DNA of 64,000 bases from Fictibacillus halophilus (GCF_016401385.1 NZ_JAEACF010000001.1:434001-498000), one strand, 5' to 3'. Positions 34,619 through 44,653 are shown, numbered from the stretch's first letter. A program made the numbers and translations. Notes: generated from the sequence alone by a model not told the origin.

Positions 34619-35380
34619 TTACTTTTTCCTCGCTTTTACTAGAAAACGGTGCTGTTTCACTTCAAAGTATCCATTGATTTGAATCAGTTCATGAATGTGA
34701 TAAAGCTTTTCTAGTGAATCTTCGAGTTTAAACCCTGGCACCTGCCAAGGTATGGCTTCTAAGTAATAAAGTAGGGCACCTATATCATAAAAGCGCTGAA
34801 CAGGGAATTCTTCTTTCGCTTCTAAGATCTCAAATCCATTTTCCAGGAGTTCATTTTCAGCAAAACGTAAATTCCAATGTAAAAATTCTTCATTAATAGG
34901 ATAGCCAAGCATAGTATTAATCTCAGCACAATCTGAACCGCCGACTTGTTGTGTGAGAAAGATTCCACCATCAGTTAATGTGCGCTTTACTTCAAGTGGA
35001 GAATAGGATTCGTGTTTATTAATGATAAGGTCAAACGTCTGATCTTCAAAAGGAAGAAGATCGTCGTCACCGATCTGAAAGACTTTTACTCCAAGAGGTT
35101 CAAGACGTTCTCTTGCGATTGGAACGTTTGGCAGATACCCTTCTGTTGCACAAACTACTGCTGGAAACGGTTGAAGTTTGGACAAAAGTTCACCACCTCC
35201 AGTGCCCATGTCAAGCATCGATGATACTTTACCAATAAGAGGGGTGACCATACTGCCATAAGACCACGAGAGCATTCCACTTGCCATTCGACCAGATTCA
35301 GTTATATATGAAAAATCCCACCCTGAGAATGGTTTCTTAACTTCCTTAATATACATTTCAAAATCTACATCACGTTTCAT
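34619..35380 (-). CDS. Class I SAM-dependent methyltransferase
   Basis: A 253-residue protein. Motif I is SSMLDMGTGGGELLSKL, motif II region VVCATEGYLPNVPIARERL, and DQTFDLIINKHESY is the motif IV area. There is a C-terminal RFLVKARKK. Substrate unknown. The RBS GGAGGTG precedes the ATG on the minus strand. Confidence 0.85.
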   Translation of the reverse strand: MKRDVDFEMYIKEVKKPFSGWDFSYITESGRMASGMLSWSYGSMVTPLIGKVSSMLDMGTGGGELLSKLQPFPAVVCATEGYLPNVPIARERLEPLGVKVFQIGDDDLLPFEDQTFDLIINKHESYSPLEVKRTLTDGGIFLTQQVGGSDCAEINTMLGYPINEEFLHWNLRFAENELLENGFEILEAKEEFPVQRFYDIGALLYYLEAIPWQVPGFKLEDSLEKLYHIHELIQINGYFEVKQHRFLVKARKK

Positions 35381-35621
35381 ACGTGCACCTCCGAAAGTTT
35401 ATCTTTAAATGATGAGTCTATACATTTTGTTGGAGGTCCCCTAGAATAATAGCGGTTTTATTTCTCGTGCTCAAAATGATTCATAATGTTCTCCTTATAC
35501 CTTTTTTAGTTTAATTCTTCAAATCAATTCCAGTTCCTTCCTAAGCTTATAAATTAGAGGGAATCTTGTCGAGTTGTCGAAAATAGGCAAAGAAGTAAGA
35601 GTGAGAATAAGGGAGTGCATT

Positions 35622-36119
35622 ATGACACATCATGCTATGAAAATGTACGATTATCACGTTTGGGCGAACAAGGAGTTATTCCATCGGTTATCAGAACTTG
35701 GAAATGATGTGTATCATCAGACAGTGCAGAGTGTTTTCCCATCCATCTCGAAAGTAGTTTCACACATGTCCATCGTTGATCAGCTTTGGTTTCATATTAT
35801 TTCAGGTATCAATATGACAGAAGCCCTCGAGATTGAAAAAGTTGAATCTGATACAAAGAGCATTGAGGAAATCATTAAGATGTTTAATGAATCAACCAAT
35901 CAATATAGGGAGTATCTTAACAATCAAGTTGATTTGGATAAGATTTTAATACTGGATACGCCATGGGCGGGCCGTAGAGAAACGAGTATCTCTGAGATGT
36001 TGATGCATATCTCGACTCATGGTGTTTATCATCGCGGAAATATTACAGCTATGCTGCGTCAAAACGGTTATAGCTCAGTGACGACAGATTTAACCAGTTA
36101 TTGGTATTCAGATCAATAA
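35622..36119 (+). CDS. DinB-family protein
   Basis: A 165-residue four-helix protein. MKMYDYHVWANKELFHRL and a histidine in VVSHMSIVDQLWFHI, with ISTHGVYHRGNITAMLRQ, give the metal-binding histidine set of DinB/YfiT-like proteins. ATG 35622 was chosen over a TTG at 35574 because GGGAG precedes it. These are metal-dependent enzymes, often thiol transferases (bacillithiol-linked) in Bacillus; the substrate is unknown. Confidence 0.86.
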   Translation: MTHHAMKMYDYHVWANKELFHRLSELGNDVYHQTVQSVFPSISKVVSHMSIVDQLWFHIISGINMTEALEIEKVESDTKSIEEIIKMFNESTNQYREYLNNQVDLDKILILDTPWAGRRETSISEMLMHISTHGVYHRGNITAMLRQNGYSSVTTDLTSYWYSDQ

Positions 36120-36175
36120 TCCTTACTTACTAATAGCTCGATATACACCAATCAACCTTCAAAAAGGAGATGTAG

Positions 36176-36880
36176 ATGAAGAAAATAGCGATATACGTAA
36201 GCTTTTCAATCATCCTATTGATTGGACTAGCGTACAGCGGTTTGAAGTTAAGCAGTTCGAGAGACTTTCAGTTTTTCGGAGGTTTAGTAACGAGTGCAGA
36301 TACTTCTGAAAAGGTAGTTGCCTTAACATTCGATGATGGACCTACAGACAACACGAATGAAATTCTAACGATTTTAAAAGAAGAAGAAGTTAAAGCCACA
36401 TTTTTTGTAACGGGAAGGGAGATAGAAGAGAACCTGAAAGAAGCAAAAGAAATTGTTGCAGCAGGACATGAGCTCGGAAACCATTCTTACTCTCATAAGC
36501 GAATGGTTTTGAAAACACCTTCTTATATTAAAGATGAGATTGAGACAACAGATGAGCTGATTCGCAAAGCAGGATATGAGGGGAAGATTCAATTTCGTCC
36601 ACCATATGGTAAAAAGTTAATCGGACTGCCCTATTACTTAGATAAACATGATCGAGAAACAATTCTTTGGAACATAGAGCCGGAAACATATCCAGAAATA
36701 GCATCTAATTCTACCAAAATAGAGAAGCATGTGAGTGAAAATATTCAGCCAGGCTCAATCATTCTGCTTCATGTTATGTATGACAGCCGTGCAGCATCCA
36801 TGAATTCTGTAAAGGGTATCATTACGAATTTGAAGAAAAAAGGGTATACGTTTAAAACAGTTTCTGAAATGGTTCAATAA
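36176..36880 (+). CDS. Polysaccharide deacetylase (NodB-type)
   Basis: A 234-residue protein with an N-terminal membrane/signal segment (IAIYVSFSIILLIGLAYS). NodB motifs: VVALTFDDGPTDNT (metal Asp), HELGNHSYSHKRM (HxxxH), FRPPYGKK and IILLHVMYDS. It removes acetyl groups from wall polysaccharide outside the membrane. RBS AAAGGAG. Confidence 0.92.
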   Translation: MKKIAIYVSFSIILLIGLAYSGLKLSSSRDFQFFGGLVTSADTSEKVVALTFDDGPTDNTNEILTILKEEEVKATFFVTGREIEENLKEAKEIVAAGHELGNHSYSHKRMVLKTPSYIKDEIETTDELIRKAGYEGKIQFRPPYGKKLIGLPYYLDKHDRETILWNIEPETYPEIASNSTKIEKHVSENIQPGSIILLHVMYDSRAASMNSVKGIITNLKKKGYTFKTVSEMVQ

Positions 36881-36884
36881 AATA

Positions 36885-36912
36885 GAGGAGCCCATCTTTT
36901 AAAGGGCTCCTC
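36885..36912 (-). terminator. Terminator of the universal stress protein gene
   Basis: GAGGAGCCC pairs with GGGCTCCTC; on the minus strand TATTTTATTG follows. It also ends the convergent deacetylase transcript less strongly. Confidence 0.75.
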
Positions 36913-36926
36913 AAACGAATTAATTG

Positions 36927-37379
36927 TTATTTAGAAACAAGTACAGGTTGATGTGCGTTAGAAACAACTTTTTGACTGACGCTTCCTAAGAAAAGCTTTT
37001 TAAATCCGCTATGGCCACGATTACCGATGACGATGAGATCGATGTTATGGCTATCCGCATATCCACAAATGGTGGCAGTTGGATCACCGTGCAAAATGGC
37101 TGTCGTTTTCTTTATTTCAGGATCAACTCTTCCTAAAGCTCTGTTTAGGATTTCTTCGCCATGACTTTGCTCCAAAATTTCTGCTTCTCTTACTTCTACA
37201 GTTGAAATCGCTACTCCGCCTGGATGTACGCCACCATACAAAGGCCGAACCATTTCATTGGTTACATAAAGTAACGTTAACTCAGCCCCTGTATGCCGTG
37301 CAATCTCATTACCATTGTGAAGAGCGGTAAAACTTCCTTCAGAGCCATCAAAAGCAACCAGAATCTTGGTATATAACAT
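36927..37379 (-). CDS. Universal stress protein UspA family
   Basis: A 150-residue protein. KILVAFDGSEGSFTALHNG starts the fold, and VIGNRGHSGFKKLFLGSVSQKVVSNA matches the ATP-binding G2xG9xGS motif, so it belongs to the nucleotide-binding Usp type. Start taken at the ATG 37379; a GTG lies directly before it. Confidence 0.92.
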   Translation of the reverse strand: MLYTKILVAFDGSEGSFTALHNGNEIARHTGAELTLLYVTNEMVRPLYGGVHPGGVAISTVEVREAEILEQSHGEEILNRALGRVDPEIKKTTAILHGDPTATICGYADSHNIDLIVIGNRGHSGFKKLFLGSVSQKVVSNAHQPVLVSK

Positions 37380-37481
37380 CACGTTGATTTCCTTTCTTGC
37401 AGATTTGGCAACATGTATGGAAATGTCACCTTATAAAACCTTTACCCCTTGATATTTTATGTAAACAAAATACTGATTTCC

Positions 37482-37508
37482 TGTCACAAATCAAAAGCCA
37501 GAATCGTC
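37482..37508 (+). promoter_or_regulatory. ECF41-type promoter
   Basis: TGTCACA at 37482-37488, a 16-bp spacer, then CGTC at 37505-37508. This is exactly the reported target of ECF41 sigma factors (TGTCACA-N16-CGTC), and the ECF41 gene is in the same operon 1.3 kb downstream. Predicted autoregulation. Confidence 0.85.
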
Positions 37509-37540
37509 ATGTTTGTAAAATCAGAAAGTAGTGATGATAC

Positions 37541-38830
37541 ATGAATACATTTGATGTGGCGATTGTTGGTGGCGGCATAGCTGGTTTGACATCTGCCGTA
37601 TATTTAGCACAAGCAGGAAAGTCTGTTGTGGTACTAGAAAAAGCTAGCAAAGTAGGCGGTCGTGCACAGACCACCTCAAAAAACGGAGCACTTTTTAACC
37701 TAGGTGGGCATGCATTATATAGAGGAGGAGCGGCTGAGAAGATTTTAAATGAGTTACAAGTAAATGTATCTGGAGCTGTACCAAATACAAAAGGATATGC
37801 GATCTGGAATGGAGAACTTTTTGAATTGCCAGGATCATTAGCTGCAATGGTAAAAACAAAACTTCTAACATGGTCTGGGAAGACGGAGCTTGTGAAGGTC
37901 ATGTTGAAACTTCAAACCATTTATGCCACAACTATTCCGCATATGAGTTTGCGAGAATGGGCCGAAAAGGAAATAAAGGATCCTATGGTGCGTAACGTTT
38001 TTTACGCTTTATGCAGAACATCAACGTATTGCATAGACTACCATCAACAATTAGCGAGTGCTGTCATTCAACAAGTTAAATTAGGGCTAAAAGGTGTTCT
38101 GTATGTTAACAACGGCTGGCAATCCATCGTAGAAAACCTTCGCTTAAAGGCTTTGGAAGCAGGGGCAATTATTCTCACAAACAAGACGGTTTCCTCTATT
38201 CAAATCGGAATTCAACATCAATTATATTTTGCAGATGGGGGAAGGATGGCGGTCTCAGATGTAATTCTAACAGCAGGACCTGATCAATCAATGAAACTCA
38301 TAAATGAAGCAGAAGGAACATTGCTTCAAAAGTGGAGTCAACAAGCACGTCCTGTATATGCTGCATGCCTAGATGTAGCTTTAAAAAAACTACCAAGATC
38401 GAGTCATCATTTTGCGATAGGGATCGACCAGCATATTCTGTTCTCTAACCACTCTAGAGCTTGTTCATTAAGTCAGGATGGTGAGATTGTTATTCAAATG
38501 ATCAAATATTTAGGGACGAAGAAAGAAGAGAGTGCAAATGTTCATAAACAAGAGCTTGAGAGTATTTTAGATCTCATGCAGCCAGGATGGAGAAAAGAAC
38601 TTGTAGCTCAGCAGTTTCTGCCAAGAATGATTGTAGTACAAGACACGATTAGCGTTCAAGATAAACAATACTTCGGTCCGGGTGTACCTGAAATACCAGG
38701 TCTCTACATTGCAGGAGACGGAACGGGACATGGAGAAATGTTGGTAGACACAGCATTTGCTAGTGCTAAAAGAGCAGCGGAAGCCATTATCAAGAATGAA
38801 GGACTAAATCGTTTGCAAAGGGAGGCTTAA
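37541..38830 (+). CDS. FAD-dependent oxidoreductase (phytoene desaturase/amine oxidase-like)
   Basis: A 429-residue protein. Residues 1-40 are the Rossmann dinucleotide fold (DVAIVGGGIAGLTSAVYLAQAGKSVVVLEK, then GGRAQTT) and the C-terminal FAD segment is GLYIAGDGTGHGEMLVDTAFASAKRAAEA. The substrate is not known. It lies downstream of the ECF41 promoter and three bases before the ECF41 sigma gene; ECF41 factors are commonly linked to an oxidoreductase-type partner gene. Confidence 0.88.
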   Translation: MNTFDVAIVGGGIAGLTSAVYLAQAGKSVVVLEKASKVGGRAQTTSKNGALFNLGGHALYRGGAAEKILNELQVNVSGAVPNTKGYAIWNGELFELPGSLAAMVKTKLLTWSGKTELVKVMLKLQTIYATTIPHMSLREWAEKEIKDPMVRNVFYALCRTSTYCIDYHQQLASAVIQQVKLGLKGVLYVNNGWQSIVENLRLKALEAGAIILTNKTVSSIQIGIQHQLYFADGGRMAVSDVILTAGPDQSMKLINEAEGTLLQKWSQQARPVYAACLDVALKKLPRSSHHFAIGIDQHILFSNHSRACSLSQDGEIVIQMIKYLGTKKEESANVHKQELESILDLMQPGWRKELVAQQFLPRMIVVQDTISVQDKQYFGPGVPEIPGLYIAGDGTGHGEMLVDTAFASAKRAAEAIIKNEGLNRLQREA

Positions 38831-38833
38831 TGG

Positions 38834-39700
38834 ATGAATGATGTTTATCCTGATCAGCTATTTACGACGTATAGGTCACTCTTGTTTTCATTAGCTTTTC
38901 GAATGCTAGGAAGTGTGCAAGATGCGGAAGATATCCTGCAAGAAGCGTACATTACTTGGAGTGAGCAAACCATAGATCAAATTCAAAATCCGAAAGCTTA
39001 CCTTTGTAAAATCGTAACTAATCGCTGCATGGATCTGCTTAAATCTGCGCGGAAACAACGAGAAACATATGTAGGGCCATGGCTCCCAGAACCACTAATA
39101 ACAGACAACAAAGAAGATCCAGCATTACATTATGTGATGAAAGAATCTCTTTCCACAGCATATTTGCTGTTATTAGAACAGTTATCAGAAACTGAACGTG
39201 CTGTGTTTTTGCTGAGAGAAGTTCTACAGTATGAGTATGATTCAATTTCAGAAGTGGTTGGAAAGAGCAGTTCGAACTGCAGACAGATTTTTCACCGCGC
39301 AAAAAAAGCGATAGGAGATCATGCATCTGACCAAGTGTCACCGCCTAAAGCATCCGCATTAACTGAACAATTTGTATCAGCGGTTGTTTCAGGAAATGTT
39401 ACGAGACTATTAAGCTTGCTGGCAGTGGATGCGACATTATTATCAGATGGTGGCGGAAAAGTAAAAGCGGCTGTTTTTCCAATTGTTGGGTCAGAGCGGA
39501 TTTCTCGTTTTTATATGGGAATTATGGCAAAAGCGACGGAAGACTTTTCATTCAAATTTACTAACGTAAATGGCGAACCAGGAATTGTACTGTATGCCGA
39601 AAATCAAGTATTTGGTGTTCTTTCACTACAGATTAAGAATAATCTCATCCAGACTATATATTGGGTAGTAAACCCTGACAAACTAACTCATCTTACTTAA
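38834..39700 (+). CDS. ECF41-family sigma factor with SnoaL-like C-terminal domain
   Basis: A 288-residue protein. Region 2 (FRMLGSVQDAEDILQEAYITW) and region 4 (LSETERAVFLLREVLQYEYDSISEVVGKSSSNCRQIFHRAKK) are followed by a SnoaL-like domain. The three ECF41 hallmark motifs are all present: WLPEP near residue 83, DGGGK near 206 and NPDKL near 280. In ECF41 the fused C-terminal domain controls the sigma factor, so no separate anti-sigma is needed. It starts three bases after the oxidoreductase stop. Confidence 0.93.
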   Translation: MNDVYPDQLFTTYRSLLFSLAFRMLGSVQDAEDILQEAYITWSEQTIDQIQNPKAYLCKIVTNRCMDLLKSARKQRETYVGPWLPEPLITDNKEDPALHYVMKESLSTAYLLLLEQLSETERAVFLLREVLQYEYDSISEVVGKSSSNCRQIFHRAKKAIGDHASDQVSPPKASALTEQFVSAVVSGNVTRLLSLLAVDATLLSDGGGKVKAAVFPIVGSERISRFYMGIMAKATEDFSFKFTNVNGEPGIVLYAENQVFGVLSLQIKNNLIQTIYWVVNPDKLTHLT

Positions 39701-39720
39701 CACATACATGGAGGTACAAC

Positions 39721-40284
39721 ATGAAACCCATATTAATAGATTTCCCAACAGAATTCACAACTGATCGACTGCTGATCCGCATGCCTATGCCCGGAGACGG
39801 CAAAGCGATGTTCCAAGCTATAAGTGCTTCACTTGACGAATTAAAGCCATGGCTTCCTTTCGCACATTTTGAACAAACCGAGGAAGATGTAGAAGTGAAT
39901 ATTCGAGAAGCACATTTGAAGTTTCTAAGCAGGGAAGATCTGCGGCTACTTGTGTTTTTAAAAGAGAATGGTAACTTGATCGCATCATCAGGATTACACC
40001 GTATTAATTGGGAAATTCCAAAATTTGAGATCGGCTATTGGTTAGATTCTCGTTATTCAGGTAAGGGATACATGACAGAAGCAGTACAGGGTATCACGGA
40101 ATTTGCTGCAAAAGAGCTAAAAGCGCGTCGAATTGAGATTCGCTGTGACACACGAAATATTAAAAGTGCAGCGATTCCTGAACGCTTAGGATTCACATTA
40201 GAAGGTATTCTTCGCAATGATTCAATGGAGATTGGTTCAACTACAAAACTTCGAGATACAAGTATTTATGCAAAAGTATTTTAA
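39721..40284 (+). CDS. GNAT acetyltransferase, RimJ/RimL type
   Basis: A 187-residue protein: TDRLLIRMPMPGDGKAMFQAI, EIGYWLDSRYSGKGYMTEAVQGI (acetyl-CoA loop) and NIKSAAIPERLGFTLEGILRNDS. RBS GGAGG. It lies 20 bases after the ECF41 gene and so may belong to its regulon. Confidence 0.88.
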   Translation: MKPILIDFPTEFTTDRLLIRMPMPGDGKAMFQAISASLDELKPWLPFAHFEQTEEDVEVNIREAHLKFLSREDLRLLVFLKENGNLIASSGLHRINWEIPKFEIGYWLDSRYSGKGYMTEAVQGITEFAAKELKARRIEIRCDTRNIKSAAIPERLGFTLEGILRNDSMEIGSTTKLRDTSIYAKVF

Positions 40285-40298
40285 TAGGAGGAGAGAGT

Positions 40299-40988
40299 TT
40301 GGGAGTAGCTGTTTTCTTTGATTTGTATGAAACGTTGATTACGGAGTGGAAAAATGGTCGGAAGAAAGTTAAGTATTCTATTGAACCATTAGGGTTAGAT
40401 AAACAAATCTTTAAAGTAGAGTGGGATCTTAGAAGAGAGCAAAGAATGAATGGTACGTTTCCAGATCATCAGAGTGTGTTAAGAGATATATTACATTCGC
40501 ATGGAATTTCACCAAATTTAAAAGCTATCGAGCATGTTCACCAAGAAAGATTGATAGCCAAGAACATTCCTTTTCAAGAAATAGATTCCCGCGTTATTGA
40601 GCTTCTTCAAACTATAAAGTCCAAAGGGTTAAAGCTTGGTCTGATCTCAAACGCTGCTCCTGAAGAGGTGGATGCATGGGAAACATGTGAGTTATCTAAT
40701 TATTTTAATGAAGTAATTTTCTCTTATGAAGCACGAGTTGCGAAACCACAAAAAGAAATCTATCAAATGGCTTGTGAAAAGCTTGGTGTAACTCCTGAAG
40801 AATCTATTTTTATTGGTGATGGAGGATCCGACGAATTAAGGGGAGCAACTGAAGCAGGAATGACAGCACTTCAAGCGACCTGGTTTTTACCATCTGTGAT
40901 CAGTGAGAAAGCTACAGGTTATCCAAAACTCAAAAAACCACAGGACTTACTGCTTCATGAGAGCATGAAATTTAGTAAAGTCTATTAA
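40299..40988 (+). CDS. HAD-superfamily hydrolase
   Basis: A 229-residue protein. Motif I is FFDLYETLI (DxxxT; the second Asp of the usual DxD is replaced by Tyr), LGLISNAAPEE is motif II, AKPQKEIYQMA gives the lysine, and FIGDGGSDELRGATEAGM holds the acidic motif IV. TTG start; AGGAGG is about ten bases upstream. A missing second Asp at motif I may reduce or change phosphatase activity. Confidence 0.82.
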   Translation: MGVAVFFDLYETLITEWKNGRKKVKYSIEPLGLDKQIFKVEWDLRREQRMNGTFPDHQSVLRDILHSHGISPNLKAIEHVHQERLIAKNIPFQEIDSRVIELLQTIKSKGLKLGLISNAAPEEVDAWETCELSNYFNEVIFSYEARVAKPQKEIYQMACEKLGVTPEESIFIGDGGSDELRGATEAGMTALQATWFLPSVISEKATGYPKLKKPQDLLLHESMKFSKVY

Positions 40989-40991
40989 TCT

Positions 40992-41030
40992 AGAGCTAGC
41001 ACTAAGATTATCGTGCTAGCTCTCTTTGTT
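40992..41030 (+). terminator. Terminator after the HAD gene, overlapping the MFS 3' end
   Basis: AGAGCTAGCAC at 40992-41002 pairs with GTGCTAGCTCT at 41013-41023, then CTTTGTTTTG. Its 3' arm encodes the last residues of the convergent MFS gene (RELA). Confidence 0.8.
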
Positions 41031-42255
41031 TTGCATTTTTATAATTGATTTCTTTTTTATTATGATAATTGAACATTAACACATTAAGTGTTACGGCAAA
41101 CAACATAATTAATATAGATGTTCCGATGACAACTTCTTTAACATTTAACCACTCACTTAAGAAACTAGCAAATAGGATGATAACGATAAGACTTATACTT
41201 TGAAAAAAACCTAACGTTGCTCCAACTCTCCCCATTTTGTTAGACGGAATACTTTGTTGGAAAAAAGTTTGGAATCCTGTGTTAGCAAATGCTGAAAAGA
41301 AACCTAGAATAATGAAGCCTATACATGCGGAAAAGAATGAATGAGAGAAGGCATAAATTCCATACCCTATACTAAGAAGCGTGGAAGCGAAGCCAATAAG
41401 GTAGGGAACAGGAAATTTATTAGCCATTACAGCGAGAATTAAAGATCCGGTTAAATAGCCAATTCCGGTTATACTCACAAGCAAACTATATTGGCTTTCT
41501 GAAAGCTCAATAATAGTTTGTGTGAAAACGACTTCTTGAGAATCTAGCGCTATGGCTAAAGTCATGATCATTTGAAAAAGGATGTATGTAGTTAAAAATG
41601 ATCGTTGTTTTCTTAGAAAATCACCTACTATCCTCCAGTCATTAATCATTAATCTTATTTTGCTAGAATGGGAAGAAGAAACTCCTTGTTTATCATATAA
41701 ACTTGGTAGAAAAGAAAGCATGCATGCTGATAAAAGGAAGGAAACAGCATTACACCAGATCGCAAAGTGATACGAACCAAAGTGGACGAGTGCCCCAGCG
41801 ATAGCTGGTCCGATAACAAGCGCGCCAGTTGTTAGAACAGAAGCTATTGAATTATAGCGTAGCCATTTTTCTTTAGGGACGAGTTGAACAGTGTAAGCTG
41901 ATGATGCTGGCTTGAAGAATGAACTGCAGAGACTAACGGCAAAAAGAACACTATAAATCATCCACAACTCTGATAAGAAGGGTATTAATGCAACAAGTAG
42001 CGCTCGCATAATATCAGTAATCATCATGATTGTTTTTTTATTTAAACGGTCGATCAAGCTGCCTGACCATAAGCTTGTCACGATTCCAGCTAGAGGGCCG
42101 ATTAACCATAAACCAGCAACTGCTGCAACAGATTCCGTTTTTGCAAAGATAAATAAATTTAAAGAAACTAAGTAGATAAAGTCACCAATATATGAAATAC
42201 CCACCGCAGATAACAATAGGGCGGGAAATTTCCACTCGCTGTTTAGTTTCCTCAT
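41008..42255 (-). CDS. MFS transporter (drug/efflux-like)
   Basis: A 415-residue, 12-segment transporter: ALLLSAVGISYIGDFIYLVSLNLFI, GLWLIGPLAGIVTSLWSGSLIDRLNKKTIMMITDI (motif A-like) and LGFFSAFANTGFQTFFQQSIP. The start ATG 42255 overlaps the TAA of the ArsR-type gene by one base, so the two are co-translated. The substrate, probably a drug or metabolite, is unknown. Confidence 0.87.
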   Translation of the reverse strand: MRKLNSEWKFPALLLSAVGISYIGDFIYLVSLNLFIFAKTESVAAVAGLWLIGPLAGIVTSLWSGSLIDRLNKKTIMMITDIMRALLVALIPFLSELWMIYSVLFAVSLCSSFFKPASSAYTVQLVPKEKWLRYNSIASVLTTGALVIGPAIAGALVHFGSYHFAIWCNAVSFLLSACMLSFLPSLYDKQGVSSSHSSKIRLMINDWRIVGDFLRKQRSFLTTYILFQMIMTLAIALDSQEVVFTQTIIELSESQYSLLVSITGIGYLTGSLILAVMANKFPVPYLIGFASTLLSIGYGIYAFSHSFFSACIGFIILGFFSAFANTGFQTFFQQSIPSNKMGRVGATLGFFQSISLIVIILFASFLSEWLNVKEVVIGTSILIMLFAVTLNVLMFNYHNKKEINYKNAKQRELAR

Positions 42256-42698
42256 TACGCATTCACCTGAAACGTGCAAAAGACCTTATATTCTTTTTTA
42301 GTGCTATCGCTATCATTTGTGACTTGACTTTCCCATCGAAGGAAAAGCTGTTCTAACTCTAGTAGGAACTGCTTCTTCTCTTCATCATCAAGTAAAAGGT
42401 TGGTTGAAATAGACGAGGGTTTAGTGTTATCTTCGTCAATTAATTCAAAACGAGTGGATTTAGAGCGGTAGTATTTTTCTATGATTCCGCCTTTCTTTTG
42501 TTCTTTTACAAGTTCTAAAATGCCTCCGTTAAAAAGAAGTTGGATGTGGTAATGAACAGTTCCAGCCGTTTTTCCCAGTTTATCAGCAACTTCTTTTGCC
42601 GTTAATTCCTCATCCTTCAATAAGTGGATAATTTGAATACGTGTCGCATTCGCAATTAACTTTTGTTGATCTGCTGATATGGAAAGGGAATTAGTCAT
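42255..42698 (-). CDS. ArsR-type winged-helix regulator of the MFS gene
   Basis: A 147-residue protein with ANATRIQIIHLLKDEELTAKEVADKLGKTAGTVHYHIQLLFNGGIL, a clear ArsR-like helix-turn-helix, and KKGGIIEKYYRSKSTRFEL as wing. No metal-binding cysteine motif was seen, so it may sense a drug or other ligand. It heads the operon with the MFS transporter. Confidence 0.87.
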   Translation of the reverse strand: MTNSLSISADQQKLIANATRIQIIHLLKDEELTAKEVADKLGKTAGTVHYHIQLLFNGGILELVKEQKKGGIIEKYYRSKSTRFELIDEDNTKPSSISTNLLLDDEEKKQFLLELEQLFLRWESQVTNDSDSTKKEYKVFCTFQVNA

Positions 42699-42946
42699 TT
42701 GTTATGCCTCCTTAATCTAATTATATAAATCATTCTATTTTTTTAGAACATCTCCTTCTTTTTATTTAACAAATTTTAGGTAAAAAAGAACTACAAAGAA
42801 AATATGCCATCAGACACTATGATTTTATTTCCTATTTTTGACGCTAGTAACAACTAATTAACTTTCTGAAAATTCATATAAATAGAGTTTGAGAGGTGAT
42901 ATGATGTTGCATACAAAGTAAATAAAAGGAAATTGGAGGCGTGACA

Positions 42947-44578
42947 ATGACAAAGAAGAAGTGGGTTGCAATGGGGATTGCGGCAACATTAATCGCAGGT
43001 GCGTTCGGACCATCAGCAATGGCTGCAACAGAACAAGTAAAGGTGAAAGTAAGTAGTGATTCAGGAACTCCTGCATTTCTAGCTGGTAAATTGTCTTCCA
43101 AATCAAATGCATCTGCACAAACGGTACTGTTTGATTATGTGAACAGTCATAAATCAATCTTTAAACTAGGAAAAACTAAAGCAGAAGACTCGTTCTCTAT
43201 TTTAGAAAGTACGAAAGAAGCAAATGGGAATACGGTTCTAAGACTTCAGCAAAAATACAATGGTGTTCCTATTTGGGGTTATACCCAAGTGGCTCACATC
43301 AATAAAAACGGTGAACTTACCGTGATCTCCGGTGAAGTTGCTCCAGAAATGGACAAGCAATCGAAATTAAATAGCGCAAAGCAGATCAGTGGTAAAAAAG
43401 CAGTAACAATCGCAACTGCAGCACTTGGTCTAACACCGGAATTTGAGAAAAAGCCAAAAGCGGAAAAAATCGTACTGATGAAAGACGGCAAGGCGCATTA
43501 TGCTTATCTTGTAAACTTAAACTATTTAACACCTGAGCCGGGGAACTGGAACTATTTTATTGATGCACAGTCAGGTGAAATCCTAAACCGTTATAATGAC
43601 ATGCACGAAGTAACTGGAACGAACACGACTGGAACAGGAAAAGGTGTACTAGGTGATACAAAAACACTGAACCTCACATTATCCAGTGGAAAGTATTATA
43701 TGCAAGATAATACGCGTGGAAACGGGATCTTTACCTATGATATGAAGAACCGTACGTTCCTGCCTGAATTCTTCTTGCCGGGGACACTATACAGTGGAAC
43801 AGACAATGTATTTGATAGCTCATACGATCAAGCAGTCGTTGATGCTCATTACTTTGCTGGTTTAACCTACGATTATTATAAAAATACACACGGACGTAAT
43901 TCTTATGATAATAGAGGAGCACAAATTAAATCATCTGTTCACTTTAATAAAAACTACAATAATGCTTTTTGGAACGGTTCGCAAATGGTGTACGGCGACG
44001 GTGATGGCACGAACTTTATCGCCTTCTCTGGCGGCATTGATGTAGTTGCTCATGAACTGACGCATGCCGTAACAGATACGAGTTCAGATCTTGTCTACCA
44101 AAACGAGTCAGGTGCATTGAACGAAGCGATGTCTGATATCTTTGGGACACTAGTAGAGTATTATAACGGTAAAAATCCTGATTTTGAAATTGGTGAAGAT
44201 GTTTACACACCTGCCGTAGCAGGAGATGCTCTTCGTTCGATGTCAGATCCGGCAAAGTACCAAGATCCTGATCACTATTCTGTTCGCTATACAGGAACTG
44301 GTGACAACGGAGGGGTTCATATCAATAGTGGAATCATCAATAAAGCAGCTTACCTCTTAAGTGAGGGTGGCAGTCATTACGGCGTGTCAGTTACCGGAAT
44401 TGGACGAGACAAACTTGGGGCGATCTTCTATCGTATGAACACGGTATACTTAACGTCATCTTCAAACTTCAGTCAAGCGAGAGCAGCGGCAGTCCAGTCG
44501 GCAACAGATCTATATGGTGCCTCTTCACAAGCGGTAACATCGGTAAATCAGGCATTTAATGCAGTAGGCATTCAATAA
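42947..44578 (+). CDS. npr: Neutral metalloprotease (bacillolysin, peptidase M4)
   Basis: A 543-residue preproenzyme. Signal peptide [23 protein letters not shown] propeptide (about 40-220) with FTP/PepSY-like parts ([53 protein letters not shown]) follows. In the mature enzyme [12 protein letters not shown] holds HExxH, and [12 protein letters not shown] supplies the third zinc ligand. Secreted protease that feeds on protein. ATG 42947 follows GGAGG; a GTG at 42941 is less well spaced. A short MMLHTK frame precedes it at about 42901. Confidence 0.95.
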   Translation: MTKKKWVAMGIAATLIAGAFGPSAMAATEQVKVKVSSDSGTPAFLAGKLSSKSNASAQTVLFDYVNSHKSIFKLGKTKAEDSFSILESTKEANGNTVLRLQQKYNGVPIWGYTQVAHINKNGELTVISGEVAPEMDKQSKLNSAKQISGKKAVTIATAALGLTPEFEKKPKAEKIVLMKDGKAHYAYLVNLNYLTPEPGNWNYFIDAQSGEILNRYNDMHEVTGTNTTGTGKGVLGDTKTLNLTLSSGKYYMQDNTRGNGIFTYDMKNRTFLPEFFLPGTLYSGTDNVFDSSYDQAVVDAHYFAGLTYDYYKNTHGRNSYDNRGAQIKSSVHFNKNYNNAFWNGSQMVYGDGDGTNFIAFSGGIDVVAHELTHAVTDTSSDLVYQNESGALNEAMSDIFGTLVEYYNGKNPDFEIGEDVYTPAVAGDALRSMSDPAKYQDPDHYSVRYTGTGDNGGVHINSGIINKAAYLLSEGGSHYGVSVTGIGRDKLGAIFYRMNTVYLTSSSNFSQARAAAVQSATDLYGASSQAVTSVNQAFNAVGIQ

Positions 44579-44586
44579 ATTTTGAT

Positions 44587-44622
44587 AAGCTAGAACCATC
44601 TTTAGTGGTTCTAGCTTTTTTA
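44587..44622 (+). terminator. Terminator after the neutral protease gene
   Basis: AAGCTAGAACCA at 44587-44598 pairs with TGGTTCTAGCTT at 44606-44617, followed by TTTT. Confidence 0.9.
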
Positions 44623-44653
44623 GTGGGGAAATAGCGAATGTCTACGATTACCG

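Noticed and set aside
42901..42921. Six-codon MMLHTK frame before the neutral protease
   Set aside because: GAGAGGTG lies just upstream, but there is no terminator or antiterminator after it to make it a leader peptide.
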